This document shows, in pieces, positions 1 to 8,894 of a stretch of DNA of 35,780 nt. Under the pieces are notes generated by a model that had not been told where the DNA came from, made no database searches, and saw only the letters and a list, made by a program, of their open reading frames with translations. The position numbers were made by a program, and so were the translations under genes. The DNA is taken from the NCBI RefSeq assembly GCF_003003995.1, contig NZ_PVWF01000053.1:1-35780 (forward strand), read 5' to 3'. This DNA is from Pleurocapsa sp. CCALA 161 (GTDB lineage Bacteria > Cyanobacteriota > Cyanobacteriia > Cyanobacteriales > Xenococcaceae). Position 1 is the first letter of the stretch. Every line of letters starts with the position of its first letter.

Positions 1-1
1 A

Positions 2-1240
2 AAAAGAGCTTTAAAAAAAGCTAATTTTTCAGCTTTAATAACTGAAGCGGTAAATGGTCAAGAAGCGATCGCTAAACTAAGTCAAGAAAATCATCAACAT
101 CAAATTAATCTCCATATTGCTAATGATTCAGTTAACGTTTCAGCAACTGAAGACAGTCGTGCAATGAATAATCACCTTGATAGTTTTGACTTAATTCTTT
201 TAGATTATTTGCTGCCAGATATAGATGGTTTAAATTTGTTGGCAGAGTTAAAAAAAAGAGATCTTCAGCTTCCAGTGATCATTTTAACAGGACAAGGAGA
301 TGAACAAATTGCAGTTGAAATGATGAAATCTGGAGCAGCAGATTATCTTTTAAAAGGAAAAATTGAACCTGATACTTTAAGCAGAGCAATTAACAATGCG
401 ATTCGAGTCAGCAAGGCAGAACAGGCAGTTAAATTTGCTAATCAGCGTCTTCGAGAGAGTAATCAGCTATTGTTTTCCAAAAACCTGGAGTTGGAAAAAC
501 AGCAGCAAAAAATAAAACTACAAAATATTAAGCTGCAAGAATCTTATAATCTCAAATCTGACTTTCTCTCCACTATGTCTCATGAATTACGCACGCCAAT
601 GAACGCGATCATGGGTTTTTCCCAGCTACTGCTGCGCCAACAAAGTGATCCTTTATCATCACAACAGCAAAATTTAGTGGAGCGAATTTTTCATAATAGT
701 AATAATTTACTAAATATGATTAATGAAATGCTAGATTTTTCTAAAATTGAGGCAGGTAAATTAGAGATTAATCCTCAACAATTTGATTTAGCATATTTGA
801 CCAAACTAACAGTAGAAGAATTACGCTCTTTAGCTATTGAAAAAGAGCTTGCTTTAGTGGCGGATATTCAATTAAAAGATAATTTTATAGTTCAAGATGC
901 TAACTTTGTTAAACGCATTATTATTAATTTGCTTTCTAATGCCATCAAGTTTACTGAATCAGGACAAGTTACGGTACAAGTAAAAGAAATAGACGAAACT
1001 AAAATTGCGATCGCCGTCATCGATACAGGTGCAGGAATTGCTCCAGAAAATCGAGACAAAATCTTTGAAGCTTTTCGACAGGCAGACCAAAGCTTTACTC
1101 GTCAACATGGAGGTACAGGGTTGGGTCTAGCAATTACCGACTCCTTAACAAAAATGATGGGAGGTAAAATTTTGCTAAATAGCATTTTAGGTGAAGGTTC
1201 AACTTTTACCGTAGAAATCCCTCGCAAGTATGATACTTGA
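2..1240 (+). CDS. Receiver-histidine kinase hybrid, 5' end cut by window edge
   Basis: The frame is open from base 2 to the stop at 1238-1240 (412 residues visible), so the gene begins outside the window and the first internal ATG (164) is not its start. The visible N-terminal part is a response-regulator receiver domain with phospho-acceptor Asp in LILLDYLLPDIDG and the conserved Lys in YLLKGK. A short coiled linker rich in Gln and Lys follows. Then come a HisKA dimerisation domain with the phospho-His in STMSHELRTPMN and a HATPase_c domain: N box (NLLSNAIKF), G1 (DTGAGI), F box (FEAFRQ) and G2 (GGTGLGLAI). All catalytic motifs are intact, so it is predicted to be an active cytoplasmic kinase. 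The receiver carries about 25 extra residues between the AIAKLSQ helix and the Asp strand. A second hybrid of the same design starts 56 bp downstream. The signal sensed cannot be told. Confidence 0.92.
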   Translation, partial: KRALKKANFSALITEAVNGQEAIAKLSQENHQHQINLHIANDSVNVSATEDSRAMNNHLDSFDLILLDYLLPDIDGLNLLAELKKRDLQLPVIILTGQGDEQIAVEMMKSGAADYLLKGKIEPDTLSRAINNAIRVSKAEQAVKFANQRLRESNQLLFSKNLELEKQQQKIKLQNIKLQESYNLKSDFLSTMSHELRTPMNAIMGFSQLLLRQQSDPLSSQQQNLVERIFHNSNNLLNMINEMLDFSKIEAGKLEINPQQFDLAYLTKLTVEELRSLAIEKELALVADIQLKDNFIVQDANFVKRIIINLLSNAIKFTESGQVTVQVKEIDETKIAIAVIDTGAGIAPENRDKIFEAFRQADQSFTRQHGGTGLGLAITDSLTKMMGGKILLNSILGEGSTFTVEIPRKYDT

Positions 1241-1296
1241 TCAAACTTTTATAAACTAAGCTTAAATAATATTTATGCTTTTAAAAAACAAACTTA

Positions 1297-2364
1297 ATGT
1301 CTGTTACGCAAACCTTCTCTAAAGGTAGCTATATTCTGGCTGTCGATGATATCCCTGATAACCTCCTTTTGGTGCAGCTAGCTCTCGAACAAGAAGGTTA
1401 TCGTGTTGTCTTAGCTCACAATGGAGAAACTGCCCTCAAACAAATTAAACAATTTCCTCCCAGCCTAATCTTACTTGATGTCATGATGCCTGGGATGGAT
1501 GGCTATGAGGTTACTCGGCGCATCCGCCAAGATAAAAATATTCCTTTTATTCCTATATTACTACTAACAGCAAGAGAAGAATCTAGCTTAGTACAGGGTT
1601 TAGACGCAGGTGCAGATGAATTTGTGCGCAAACCCTTCCAAATTGATGAATTACAGGCAAGAGTGCGCTCGATGTTGCGTCTTAAGGAAACCATCGACCA
1701 ACGAGAAAATTTTGTTTCTTGTTTGACTCACGATTTGCGAACCCCTTTAGTGGCAGCAAATAGAATGCTCGATTTGATTGAGCAAAAAGTTTTTGGCAAT
1801 ATTACCTGTGAACAACAAGAAGCGATCGCTAATATTATCAGCAGCAATGATAATATGCTGGAAATGCTCAACACACTCCTAGAGACACATCACTATGAAT
1901 TAGGGCAAAAGACTTTAAATTGGATTTCAGTTGATCTACAACAACTGATTTCGGAAGTGGTTAGCGAACTTGAACCTTTAGCTAGAGAAAAGGGGCTAGA
2001 GCTATTATATGATGCAGTTACCAACGTTGCTGAGGTCAAAGGCGATCGCCTAGAGTTACGTCGAGTAATTACTAATTTAATCGGCAATGCCATTAAGTTC
2101 ACCGATACAGGAAAAGTTCAAGTCTCGGTGTCGGAACATGAATCTAAGATATTGGTTCAAGTAGCAGATTCGGGAATTGGCATCTCACCAGAAGATCAAA
2201 AGGCAGTTTTCCAAAGATATCATCAGGGAAACCATCGCAGGGCTGGCAAAGGCTTAGGATTATATCTTTGCCAGCAAATTATCAATGCTCATCAAGGAGA
2301 GTTAAAAGTTCAGTCTCAGTTAGGTCAAGGAACTACCTTTACTTTTAGCCTACCTCAAGCTTAA
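1297..2364 (+). CDS. Receiver-histidine kinase hybrid (355 aa)
   Basis: Complete gene with receiver domain first (about residues 12-128; acidic pair VDDIPDN, phospho-acceptor in LILLDVMMPGMDG, conserved Lys in FVRKPF). HisKA follows (phospho-His in SCLTHDLRTPLV) and then HATPase_c (NLIGNAIKF, DSGIGIS, GKGLGLYL). All motifs needed for phosphorylation and ATP binding are present. There is no membrane segment or extra sensor domain, so input probably comes through phosphorylation of its own receiver or a partner protein. It directly follows another receiver-kinase hybrid on the same strand (56-bp gap), which suggests a shared phosphorelay, although the two proteins are clearly diverged. The ATG at 1297 gives a receiver of normal length. 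The Shine-Dalgarno sequence is weak. Confidence 0.93.
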   Translation: MSVTQTFSKGSYILAVDDIPDNLLLVQLALEQEGYRVVLAHNGETALKQIKQFPPSLILLDVMMPGMDGYEVTRRIRQDKNIPFIPILLLTAREESSLVQGLDAGADEFVRKPFQIDELQARVRSMLRLKETIDQRENFVSCLTHDLRTPLVAANRMLDLIEQKVFGNITCEQQEAIANIISSNDNMLEMLNTLLETHHYELGQKTLNWISVDLQQLISEVVSELEPLAREKGLELLYDAVTNVAEVKGDRLELRRVITNLIGNAIKFTDTGKVQVSVSEHESKILVQVADSGIGISPEDQKAVFQRYHQGNHRRAGKGLGLYLCQQIINAHQGELKVQSQLGQGTTFTFSLPQA

Positions 2365-2392
2365 ATCCACTTGAGTTTTTGAATATCGCTTT

Positions 2393-2431
2393 TTAGCTAT
2401 AAATTACTTAGAGCTTACAGCTTATAGTTAA
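2393..2431. terminator. Possible bidirectional hairpin between convergent genes
   Basis: TTAGCTATAA (2393-2402) can pair with TTATAGTTAA (2422-2431) with one G-T wobble. It lies between the end of the kinase gene (2364) and the end of the convergent lipoprotein gene (2435). There is no strong T-tract and the stem is AT-rich, so this is weak. Confidence 0.25.
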
Positions 2432-2434
2432 CAC

Positions 2435-3316
2435 TTATCTTCTACGTCGGCTGCTACCAAAACTACGGCTAGGTCTTCTAACTCCACTACTGCCAAAACT
2501 ACTAGGTCGCTTAAGCTGTTTGGGGGTGCTTTTTCCTGAAGTACGCAAAGTACTAGAACCAACGCCAGAACCTGTAGCGCGACTATTATTTTTTAGAGTT
2601 CTACGAGCTTTATTACTAGCAGCATTGCGTAGCGAACCAGTAGTTCTTAGAGTGCGACTGTTTCTGACGGCTGCGGGAGGTGCTTTATAACGCTCTTGGT
2701 AACGGTTAACCGCTTGAGAATAGCTGCTGCCATAACCACCATATCCAGTTAGCACACCTCCAGGGGTATACATTGGTGGAACATAGTAGTGAGGTCTAAA
2801 TAGTACACTGGCGATCGCCTGACCAGCTAAAGCCCCCGCAAAAGGAGTCCAGAAGTTCGATTCTCTTCTAATCACGACTGTTTCGGGTTGACCAGTTTGA
2901 GGATCATTTCTAGTTTCCGTAACGTTGTGAACATATTCAATCTTAAAGTCTTCGGTCAAATACATTACAGGTTGTTGATTCTCGACCTGAAGATAAGTTT
3001 TTGTCCCTTTTGCTGCTTCCTCTTCGCTGATGCGCGCCATCTGTAGCTGCGCTGTTTGTAACATTGGCGGAGTACCAGCAGGAGTGTTTAACAGCATTAG
3101 GCTATATTCACCACTTGCATCATCATAGGTGGCTTGCTGGACGGGATATTTGCCATCACTAATGGAGATGGGTCTAGCAGCAATATCAGCATTATTATCA
3201 AAAGATGGTTGAGTTTGCGTTGACGTTGACGTAGATGTATTGGTAGAACCTCCACAACTAACGGTCGTCAAACATAACGATAATGACATGAATAGAATTA
3301 AGATTTTGCGTAGCAT
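2435..3316 (-). CDS. Hypothetical lipoprotein with basic Ser/Arg-rich tail
   Basis: I do not recognise a named family. The frame could start at 3385, but the ATG at 3316 is preferred because it gives a classic lipoprotein signal peptide: MLRK, a hydrophobic stretch, then lipobox TVSC followed by GG. The mature protein (about 270 aa) starts with a Ser/Thr-rich linker. Next is a mixed region with strands that includes a charged MARISEEEAAKGTK segment. About residue 175 there is a short Ala/Gly-rich patch (FAGALAGQAIASVL) before a Tyr/Pro/Gly-rich segment. The last 70 residues are full of Ser, Arg and Lys and end in RRRR, which could bind an anionic surface or nucleic acid. The protein is predicted to be anchored to a membrane facing the periplasm. 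It is convergent with the upstream kinase and has no operon partner. Confidence 0.75.
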   Translation of the reverse strand: MLRKILILFMSLSLCLTTVSCGGSTNTSTSTSTQTQPSFDNNADIAARPISISDGKYPVQQATYDDASGEYSLMLLNTPAGTPPMLQTAQLQMARISEEEAAKGTKTYLQVENQQPVMYLTEDFKIEYVHNVTETRNDPQTGQPETVVIRRESNFWTPFAGALAGQAIASVLFRPHYYVPPMYTPGGVLTGYGGYGSSYSQAVNRYQERYKAPPAAVRNSRTLRTTGSLRNAASNKARRTLKNNSRATGSGVGSSTLRTSGKSTPKQLKRPSSFGSSGVRRPSRSFGSSRRRR

Positions 3317-3571
3317 TATAAGTTCTGGCTTTAATTGTCTACTTTTGATTGTAAAACTTTCCTGACAAAACAGGATCTTCGGCAATTACTAAATGTTTGA
3401 TCGGCAATTGAGTAATACTAAATCTGGAGTTGGTGAATCTATGTATAATTTTTATTTAAGGTTTTCGGATCTTAGCTTGACTTACAAAAACTTAGAGCTA
3501 ATAGCTAGTAGATGAAGGCTTAAATAAAGACACCATTTTGTCAGCCTGAAACCCTGATTATATTTAACTTG

Positions 3572-3606
3572 CTACTTACTACTTACTACTTACTACTTAC
3601 TACTTA
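3572..3606. repeat. Five tandem copies of heptamer CTACTTA
   Basis: Five exact copies of CTACTTA run from 3572 to 3606 and cover the stop codon of cobL (3600-3602 on the minus strand). Short 7-bp tandem repeats (STRR type) are known from cyanobacterial genomes. Confidence 0.95.
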
Positions 3607-4880
3607 AGCGAAGCGGTACTAGGGCGAAACACTTTACTAGCAGTAATAATCGTCACAGGATTAAGAGGAGTTAAGCGAGTTAAATGGTTGATGGGAGTAG
3701 AGCGGGATATCTGTAATTGTAGGAGTCGATATTGCCAATGATGATTACTCAACCAATTAATCGCCTGTAGTTGATATTCAATCGTCGCGAATGCCATGAC
3801 GATCAGTCCCTTGTCCCTTAGTTTCTGACTACAGACATGCAAAATATCAGCTAAATTTCCTCCGCTACCGCCAATGAAAATGCGATCGCAATCGGGTAAA
3901 TTGCTTAATACTTCTGGCGCTTTGCCACTAATACTTTTAAGATTATCTACCTGAAATCTTTGGCTATTTTTCGTAATTAAAGTTGAACCCATACTAGTTT
4001 TTTCAATAGCAAATATCTGAGATGTCGGACATAAGCGAGCTATTTCAATCGATACTGAACCTGTCCCTGCGCCAATATCCCAGACTATTTGTTGTGGCTT
4101 GAGGGCTAATTCTCCCAAGATAGCAACACGCACTTCTTTTTTAGTAATTAAACTAGGGCGATCGCCAAAGCTTAAGAAACTACTATCAGGTAAGCCAATT
4201 AAAGGTAAATTATCTATATTTAAATCATTTTTTTGTGCTTCTCGCACTAGAATTAAGACGTTTAAAGCTGAAAAATTATGCTCATCTAAATTACTTAATT
4301 TAGTTATTTCTTTAGGTAGAAAATGACTGATCTTTTCAGCTGTATCTCCTAAATCCTCGCAGATATAGAAGCTGTAGTTAACGGGTAACTCTAGAGCAAG
4401 AAACAGACGAGCGATCGCCCCAGGATTATTATCACTATCAGTGAGAACAGCAATCTTATCTTTACCTTGTTTAAATAGCTTGATTAACTGCTCGGTAGAA
4501 CGTCCATGAACGCTGACCAAATTAGCATCTTGCCAAGGCATTTTCAGACGATTAAAAGCTAATTGTATTGAACTTAAATGAGGATAAAATTCAATTTCTT
4601 CTGGCTTAAATTTTTCCAGTAATAATCTGCCCAAACCAAAAAAAAGCGGATCTCCACTAGTTAAAATAACCACTGAATGATTGTCTAATTTTAATTGAGC
4701 GATCGCTTCAATTCCAGTCTGAAGATTAGCTAAATTTAACTTTTTGGCGGGGCAATCGGCAAAATAACTAAGATGACGTTTGCTACCCGCCAAAACTGTA
4801 GCCTTTTCAATAAGCTCTTGTACAGTTTGGCTTAATCCCTGCTGACCATCTAAACCAATCCCAACTACAGCAATAACCAA
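3600..4880 (-). CDS. cobL: Precorrin-6Y C5,15-methyltransferase (decarboxylating), CbiE-CbiT fusion
   Basis: A 426-aa bifunctional corrin-ring enzyme that methylates precorrin-6Y at C5 and C15 and removes the acetate carboxyl at C12, a mid-pathway step of cobalamin synthesis. The N-terminal half is a tetrapyrrole (corrin/porphyrin) methylase, CbiE: VVGIGLDG at the start and ILTSGDPLFFG around residue 75. The C-terminal half is a CbiT class I methyltransferase with SAM motif VWDIGAGTGSVSIEIA and acidic end IFAIEK. The length matches known CobL fusions. The start is TTG at 4880 (GTA and a stop lie just upstream), so initiation is probably weak. The 3' end, including the stop codon, lies inside a 7-bp tandem repeat. 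Other cobalamin/siroheme genes (cobT, cobA-hemD) are in this window but not adjacent. Confidence 0.93.
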   Translation of the reverse strand: MVIAVVGIGLDGQQGLSQTVQELIEKATVLAGSKRHLSYFADCPAKKLNLANLQTGIEAIAQLKLDNHSVVILTSGDPLFFGLGRLLLEKFKPEEIEFYPHLSSIQLAFNRLKMPWQDANLVSVHGRSTEQLIKLFKQGKDKIAVLTDSDNNPGAIARLFLALELPVNYSFYICEDLGDTAEKISHFLPKEITKLSNLDEHNFSALNVLILVREAQKNDLNIDNLPLIGLPDSSFLSFGDRPSLITKKEVRVAILGELALKPQQIVWDIGAGTGSVSIEIARLCPTSQIFAIEKTSMGSTLITKNSQRFQVDNLKSISGKAPEVLSNLPDCDRIFIGGSGGNLADILHVCSQKLRDKGLIVMAFATIEYQLQAINWLSNHHWQYRLLQLQISRSTPINHLTRLTPLNPVTIITASKVFRPSTASLK

Positions 4881-4930
4881 TACTTAAAATCAAGATTGAA
4901 AAGAGAAGTGATTGATTTTTAATCTTTCTA

Positions 4931-4958
4931 CCTTCTGCCTTCTGCCTCCTGCCTCACT
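4931..4958. repeat. Short heptamer repeat CCTTCTG-type
   Basis: CCTTCTG, CCTTCTG, CCTCCTG and the degraded unit CCTCACT follow one another in exact 7-bp register between the cobL start and the end of the next gene. This is another STRR-type microsatellite. Confidence 0.8.
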
Positions 4959-5000
4959 CCCAAACTTAATTTAATTATTTAATTTGTATTTCAGAAGTAG

Positions 5001-5348
5001 CTAATTAGACTCAGAATTGCTGTTAAATAAACGATAACCAACGTATAGTACCAAGCCAATTACTGCCAGACTTAAAATACTGCTAACAACATGGAGTACC
5101 GCACCAACAATTGAAAAACCGATCCAAACACCACCTACAGCTACAGCAACCTTGCCAAACTTAGGTAAACTATTAAATATATTTTTACCACTATCGATCC
5201 AGTTTTGTACTTCGGGAGAAGGATTAATTTCTACTTGAGCAAATTTAGCTTCAATATCTTTAGTATCACTATGAACATCAACTTCTCGATCGAGATCTGC
5301 TGACATTTCATCTAACTTATTTTGTAAATCACGTTCTGAAAAACTCAT
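5001..5348 (-). CDS. Small membrane protein, cyanobacterial hypothetical
   Basis: A 115-aa protein of unknown function. The first 60 residues are polar and charged (helical, acidic: MSADLDREVDVHSDTKDIEAKF). The rest holds two adjacent hydrophobic segments (about residues 66-84, GKVAVAVGGVWIGFSIVGAV, and 88-106, VSSILSLAVIGLVLYVGYRL) and ends in a short polar tail. It is therefore predicted to be a hairpin membrane protein with a cytoplasmic N-terminal domain, similar in layout to the CAAD-type thylakoid proteins, though I cannot confirm that family. The ATG at 5348 gives the full polar head. It lies upstream of cobL on the same strand with a 120-bp gap, and a functional link is not evident. 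Confidence 0.75.
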   Translation of the reverse strand: MSFSERDLQNKLDEMSADLDREVDVHSDTKDIEAKFAQVEINPSPEVQNWIDSGKNIFNSLPKFGKVAVAVGGVWIGFSIVGAVLHVVSSILSLAVIGLVLYVGYRLFNSNSESN

Positions 5349-5543
5349 GACCGTTCAACTCTTGCTTAAAGTGAGTGCATCTATATACATAAGTTTAAGA
5401 TAACAAACAATATCTCTACAAAAATAGTAGTAATTTCTCTGCTTCGCTTAAAATAATGTCTGACTAGAATATATGTATTCAAGAGCTAGAAAGATTACGT
5501 ATTAGATGTTAAGACTAGTTACGGATCAAATCATGGTGAAAAA

Positions 5544-6209
5544 ATGTTAGAAGCGATATTGTTTGATTTAGACGGTACTTTAGCTGATACAGACTCGATT
5601 CACTTTGCTGTCTGGCAAGATATCTTGGTTAGATACGATCTTGACATCGATCGCTCTTTTTATCGGCAACGTATTTCTGGCAGAACCAATTCTAAAATTA
5701 TTAAGGATATTATTCCTCAGTTGACTTTAGAAGATGCTTGGAAATTAGCAACAGAAAAAGAAGAAACCTATCGTCGTTTAGCAAATTCTCTCTTACCCAC
5801 TCCTGGTTTAGATCGCTTAATTGCGCTATGCGATCAGGCTGCGATCAAAAGAGCCGTGGTCACTAATGCACCAGAAGACAATGTAGTCTATATGCTCAAG
5901 GTATTGCGTTTAACAGACACTTTCCCCACCGTAATTATGGCGAAGGATGCACTTCCAGGAAAACCCTCTCCTGCACCTTATGAGTTGGCTCTAAGCCGTT
6001 TGAAGGTAAAAAACAAAAGAGCAATTGCTTTTGAAGATTCCGCAGCAGGTATTCGTTCAGCCATTGATGCGGGTATTTATACTATTGGTATTACTTCCAG
6101 TCATCCAGCCGAAGAGTTACTGAGTGCGGGAGCAAGCATGATAATTCAAGACTTTAATGACGAGCAGCTCTGGGAATTATTGGACAGTAAGACCAAAGCA
6201 ATTGGCTAA
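5544..6209 (+). CDS. HAD-family phosphatase, beta-phosphoglucomutase-like
   Basis: A 221-aa haloacid dehalogenase superfamily hydrolase. Motif I is LFDLDGTLADTDS, with nucleophile Asp8 and acid/base Asp10. Motif II is in VVTNAP (Thr). Motif III Lys is in LPGKPSPAPYELAL. Motif IV acidic residues are in AFEDSAAGIRSAIDAG. A small helical cap (about residues 15-85) marks it as subfamily IA, the group of phosphoglycolate phosphatase and beta-phosphoglucomutase. The substrate cannot be assigned from sequence alone; a sugar phosphate or 2-phosphoglycolate is plausible. The start at 5544 is right for the motif I position. A nearby out-of-frame ATG at 5533 opens only a tiny reading frame. The gene stands alone and is convergent with mutL. 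Confidence 0.9.
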   Translation: MLEAILFDLDGTLADTDSIHFAVWQDILVRYDLDIDRSFYRQRISGRTNSKIIKDIIPQLTLEDAWKLATEKEETYRRLANSLLPTPGLDRLIALCDQAAIKRAVVTNAPEDNVVYMLKVLRLTDTFPTVIMAKDALPGKPSPAPYELALSRLKVKNKRAIAFEDSAAGIRSAIDAGIYTIGITSSHPAEELLSAGASMIIQDFNDEQLWELLDSKTKAIG

Positions 6210-6305
6210 ACTTTTGTATAAAGTGAGTTAAATTTACGTACTGAAAGCTTAGACCATTTCTCGAAATTAGCTAGTTTGAACGCAGCTAATCCACATTAGA
6301 CCTAC

Positions 6306-8057
6306 TTAGATACCATGACTCTTACCAATCACCCAGTGACGACGGAAAAAGCGAGAAAGGCTAGATTCTTCTAAAGAAAGGTAGATTGGTCTACCGTGGG
6401 GGCAGGTGCGAGGATTGCGGGTTGCTTGCCAAAGATCGAGTAGGTGCTGCATTTCTTCTAAACTCAACGTCATACCGTTACGAATCGCGCTCCGACAGGC
6501 GGTGGCTACCTGTGCCGAGCGCAAATCTCCACCCCAGCTTAATTCCAATAGGGCATCAGCACAATCTGCTCGTTCTGCTAAGATTTTAGGCACATTCCGA
6601 ACTGCCCAAATGTTGTCTCCAAACAGTTCGACATCTATATTCAATTTTTCTAACTGCTCTAGCTGTTGTGGGTTGAGATATTCTAAGGTAATCGAGGGTT
6701 TTAAAGGCACTAATTCCCAACAGTCCTGGAGCTGCTCATATAATACTCGTTCATGAGCAATATGCTGCTCGATCAGCCAGACTCCCGATGAGTGTTCGGC
6801 AACGATATAGGTTTTATTTACTTGAGCAACTGCGGTTAACTTGAGGGAGTTGATGGGAGTTGCAGTTGTATCTTTCTTGGCTAACTCGCGGTCGATATAA
6901 TATTTCTTGGATGAGGCTTCTGCCACCCTGAGAATTTTGCCAATTCGGCGATCGCCTACAGCAGCAGTGACATTGTTGTTATTGAGTTTTAAGGCTCGAT
7001 CGATTAGCTGACTTACTTCATTTTGCCAGTAGGTAAGAGAATGCAGATATATTTCGGATTTGGCAGGATGGCGATTCCAATCTACTTGACTAGGACAGGT
7101 TTGCAAATTTAACAGGCAGACGGGAAAGCGACCGCGAGGAAGAGTTTTTGCCATACTCTGAAGAATTGTCTGTTCTAATTCGGGCGATCGCACAAAGCGA
7201 TGATTAACCGCTACCTTAACCCAATCTGGACGATGGCGGTGACAGCGATCTGGTAAACCCATGACTAATTCAAGTTGGGACTTATCACTAGTGGATAAAT
7301 GGAGGCGATCGCTAGCTATCTGACTAGTCTGGACTAAACTAGGGACAAGCTGCTTGGCTAAATTAGGAGTTGCCACTTCAACTTTAAGCTGGTGCAAATC
7401 ACTGTGATTCACTCTATTTAAAAATTGAGGCAAAATATCTTGAGCGGTAGTGCCAGAACTAATCTGAAACCACAGACTATCTTGCTGCTTAATCTGCCAG
7501 GTTACTTGGGGATGGCACAGAGCAATTTTCTGGATTAGTTTCTGAATTGCCTTGAGCTGCTGGGGAATAGGAGGCAAAGCACGACGACGGACGGGAATTT
7601 TGGCAAACAAATTTGAGACGGTGACAATCGTGCCTGTGGCGATCGCCATAATTGATTCTTGCTGTGGTTGAGCTTGATCATAAACAACTTGCCAACCTAA
7701 ATCTGATTGGCTAGCGCGACTACAAATCGTCAGATCTGCTACTTGAGCAATGCTATGGAGAGCTTCACCACGAAAACCCAAACTGGTGATTTGCCAGAGA
7801 TCTTTTTGAGTCCGAATTTTACTGGTGCTATGGGGTTGAGCGCAAACACGAAGATCTGACAGCAGCATTCCCTTCCCGTTGTCAATTACCTGAACCTGCC
7901 ACAGTTGAGGATTAAAAGTTACAGTGATTCTCGTCGCCTGCGCATCAAGAGAATTTTCCACCAACTCTCTAATTACGGCAGCGATCGAATCAATTACTTC
8001 TCCCGCAGCAATTAAATCTATTACATTGTCTGGTAGAGTCTGTATTTCTGATGCCAT
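6306..8057 (-). CDS. mutL: DNA mismatch repair protein MutL
   Basis: A 583-aa GHKL ATPase that couples MutS mismatch recognition to strand removal. The N-terminal ATPase motifs are intact: IAAGEVI, RELVENSLDAQ (catalytic Glu, Asn), DNGKGM and SLGFRGEALHSIA. The transducer domain follows (about residues 200-330, ending in NRHPAKSEI). The C-terminal dimerisation/endonuclease domain (about 390-583) has the zinc-site and nuclease motif as EQHIAHERVLYE, whereas endonuclease MutLs usually have DQHAxxExxxxE. The supporting motifs ACRSAIRNG and CPHGRPIYL are present, so it is likely a nicking MutL, as in most bacteria without MutH. The residues after AGEVI (DSIAAVI) differ from the usual ERPAxVV. No mutS is nearby. 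Confidence 0.96.
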   Translation of the reverse strand: MASEIQTLPDNVIDLIAAGEVIDSIAAVIRELVENSLDAQATRITVTFNPQLWQVQVIDNGKGMLLSDLRVCAQPHSTSKIRTQKDLWQITSLGFRGEALHSIAQVADLTICSRASQSDLGWQVVYDQAQPQQESIMAIATGTIVTVSNLFAKIPVRRRALPPIPQQLKAIQKLIQKIALCHPQVTWQIKQQDSLWFQISSGTTAQDILPQFLNRVNHSDLHQLKVEVATPNLAKQLVPSLVQTSQIASDRLHLSTSDKSQLELVMGLPDRCHRHRPDWVKVAVNHRFVRSPELEQTILQSMAKTLPRGRFPVCLLNLQTCPSQVDWNRHPAKSEIYLHSLTYWQNEVSQLIDRALKLNNNNVTAAVGDRRIGKILRVAEASSKKYYIDRELAKKDTTATPINSLKLTAVAQVNKTYIVAEHSSGVWLIEQHIAHERVLYEQLQDCWELVPLKPSITLEYLNPQQLEQLEKLNIDVELFGDNIWAVRNVPKILAERADCADALLELSWGGDLRSAQVATACRSAIRNGMTLSLEEMQHLLDLWQATRNPRTCPHGRPIYLSLEESSLSRFFRRHWVIGKSHGI

Positions 8058-8159
8058 ACACTCTTTATTTGAGATGCAATTGCTCTCAATTGGTCGAATT
8101 TAACTGATACCTTTGAGTCTTTAATAGTAGCGTTTTCAGACATCAGTTTCATCCTTTAC

Positions 8160-8894
8160 TTAAAGACTGTTCATGGTGTTATTATGATCGTGTGAATTGC
8201 CCAAATATCTTTGAGAAATAGACCAAGCAGTATTGATTAGCTGCATTGCTCGTTCTGAACCATCTAAATCAGGATGATATTTAAAGCCCATTTTACGGTA
8301 GGATGAGCGTCCAAAAGCAATAAACGCGACAGCGTACCAAATTACGTCCAAACCATCGACAATATAGTTTTGATAGGTTTTATATTCTTCTAAATAGTTA
8401 GCTACCAGCTTTTGATAAACTTTTTCCGCATTTGGTAAAGCCTGTTTAATCTCATCAATGCTAATCGAATATTGAGAGTAATCGTGAGCAGAATTTTTTC
8501 GCGGTGTTGGTTCATTCCCTTTTTGCGTAAACAGTGGCGAATTGAGCAGCGCTCGATCAGTATCCTCAACTGACTTGGTAGGAATGGAGGAATATAAGGT
8601 GCTTAATAAATCTTGGCTATCCTGAAATTCATAATGTAGCTCTAAAAAATCCTTAGACAAATTAGCAATCCGCTCTAGCTTACTTAGCTTCGGTTTTAAT
8701 TCTTCTGCTTGAGTATAAAGTCTTAACGCCTGTTCATCTAATTCGTCCCGTCGCCTTTGGAACTGCTTCAGCTTAGTTTCTAACTTCAAAATGAGTTCAG
8801 TTACTTCCGCCTGTTCCCGTTGATTCTCTGCCTCATTCCGCTCAATTTGTTCTAATTGTGATCTTATTTGAGCTATACTTTCGTTAATATCCAT
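8160..8894 (-). CDS. Coiled-coil protein with C-terminal J-domain-like HPD motif
   Basis: A 244-aa protein with two parts. Residues 1 to about 100 form a long charged coiled coil (repeated Glu, Gln, Lys and Arg with heptad Leu and Ile). A Ser/Thr-rich linker follows. The C-terminal 60 residues include an aromatic stretch (GLDVIWYAVAFIAFG) and then YRKMGFKYHPDLDGSERAMQ. This matches the end of J-domain helix II, the HPD loop (residues 207-209) and helix III of DnaJ co-chaperones, so it may stimulate an Hsp70 (DnaK). The segment before it does not look like a standard helix I/II, so the J-domain is either degenerate or membrane-associated. The ATG at 8894 starts the coiled coil directly. It lies between dxr and mutL on the same strand. 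Its client is unknown. Confidence 0.8.
   Translation of the reverse strand: MDINESIAQIRSQLEQIERNEAENQREQAEVTELILKLETKLKQFQRRRDELDEQALRLYTQAEELKPKLSKLERIANLSKDFLELHYEFQDSQDLLSTLYSSIPTKSVEDTDRALLNSPLFTQKGNEPTPRKNSAHDYSQYSISIDEIKQALPNAEKVYQKLVANYLEEYKTYQNYIVDGLDVIWYAVAFIAFGRSSYRKMGFKYHPDLDGSERAMQLINTAWSISQRYLGNSHDHNNTMNSL

Noticed and set aside
4099-4326. Open frame on the plus strand inside cobL
   Set aside because: A shadow of cobL; the same holds for the other open frames opposite or within clear genes.
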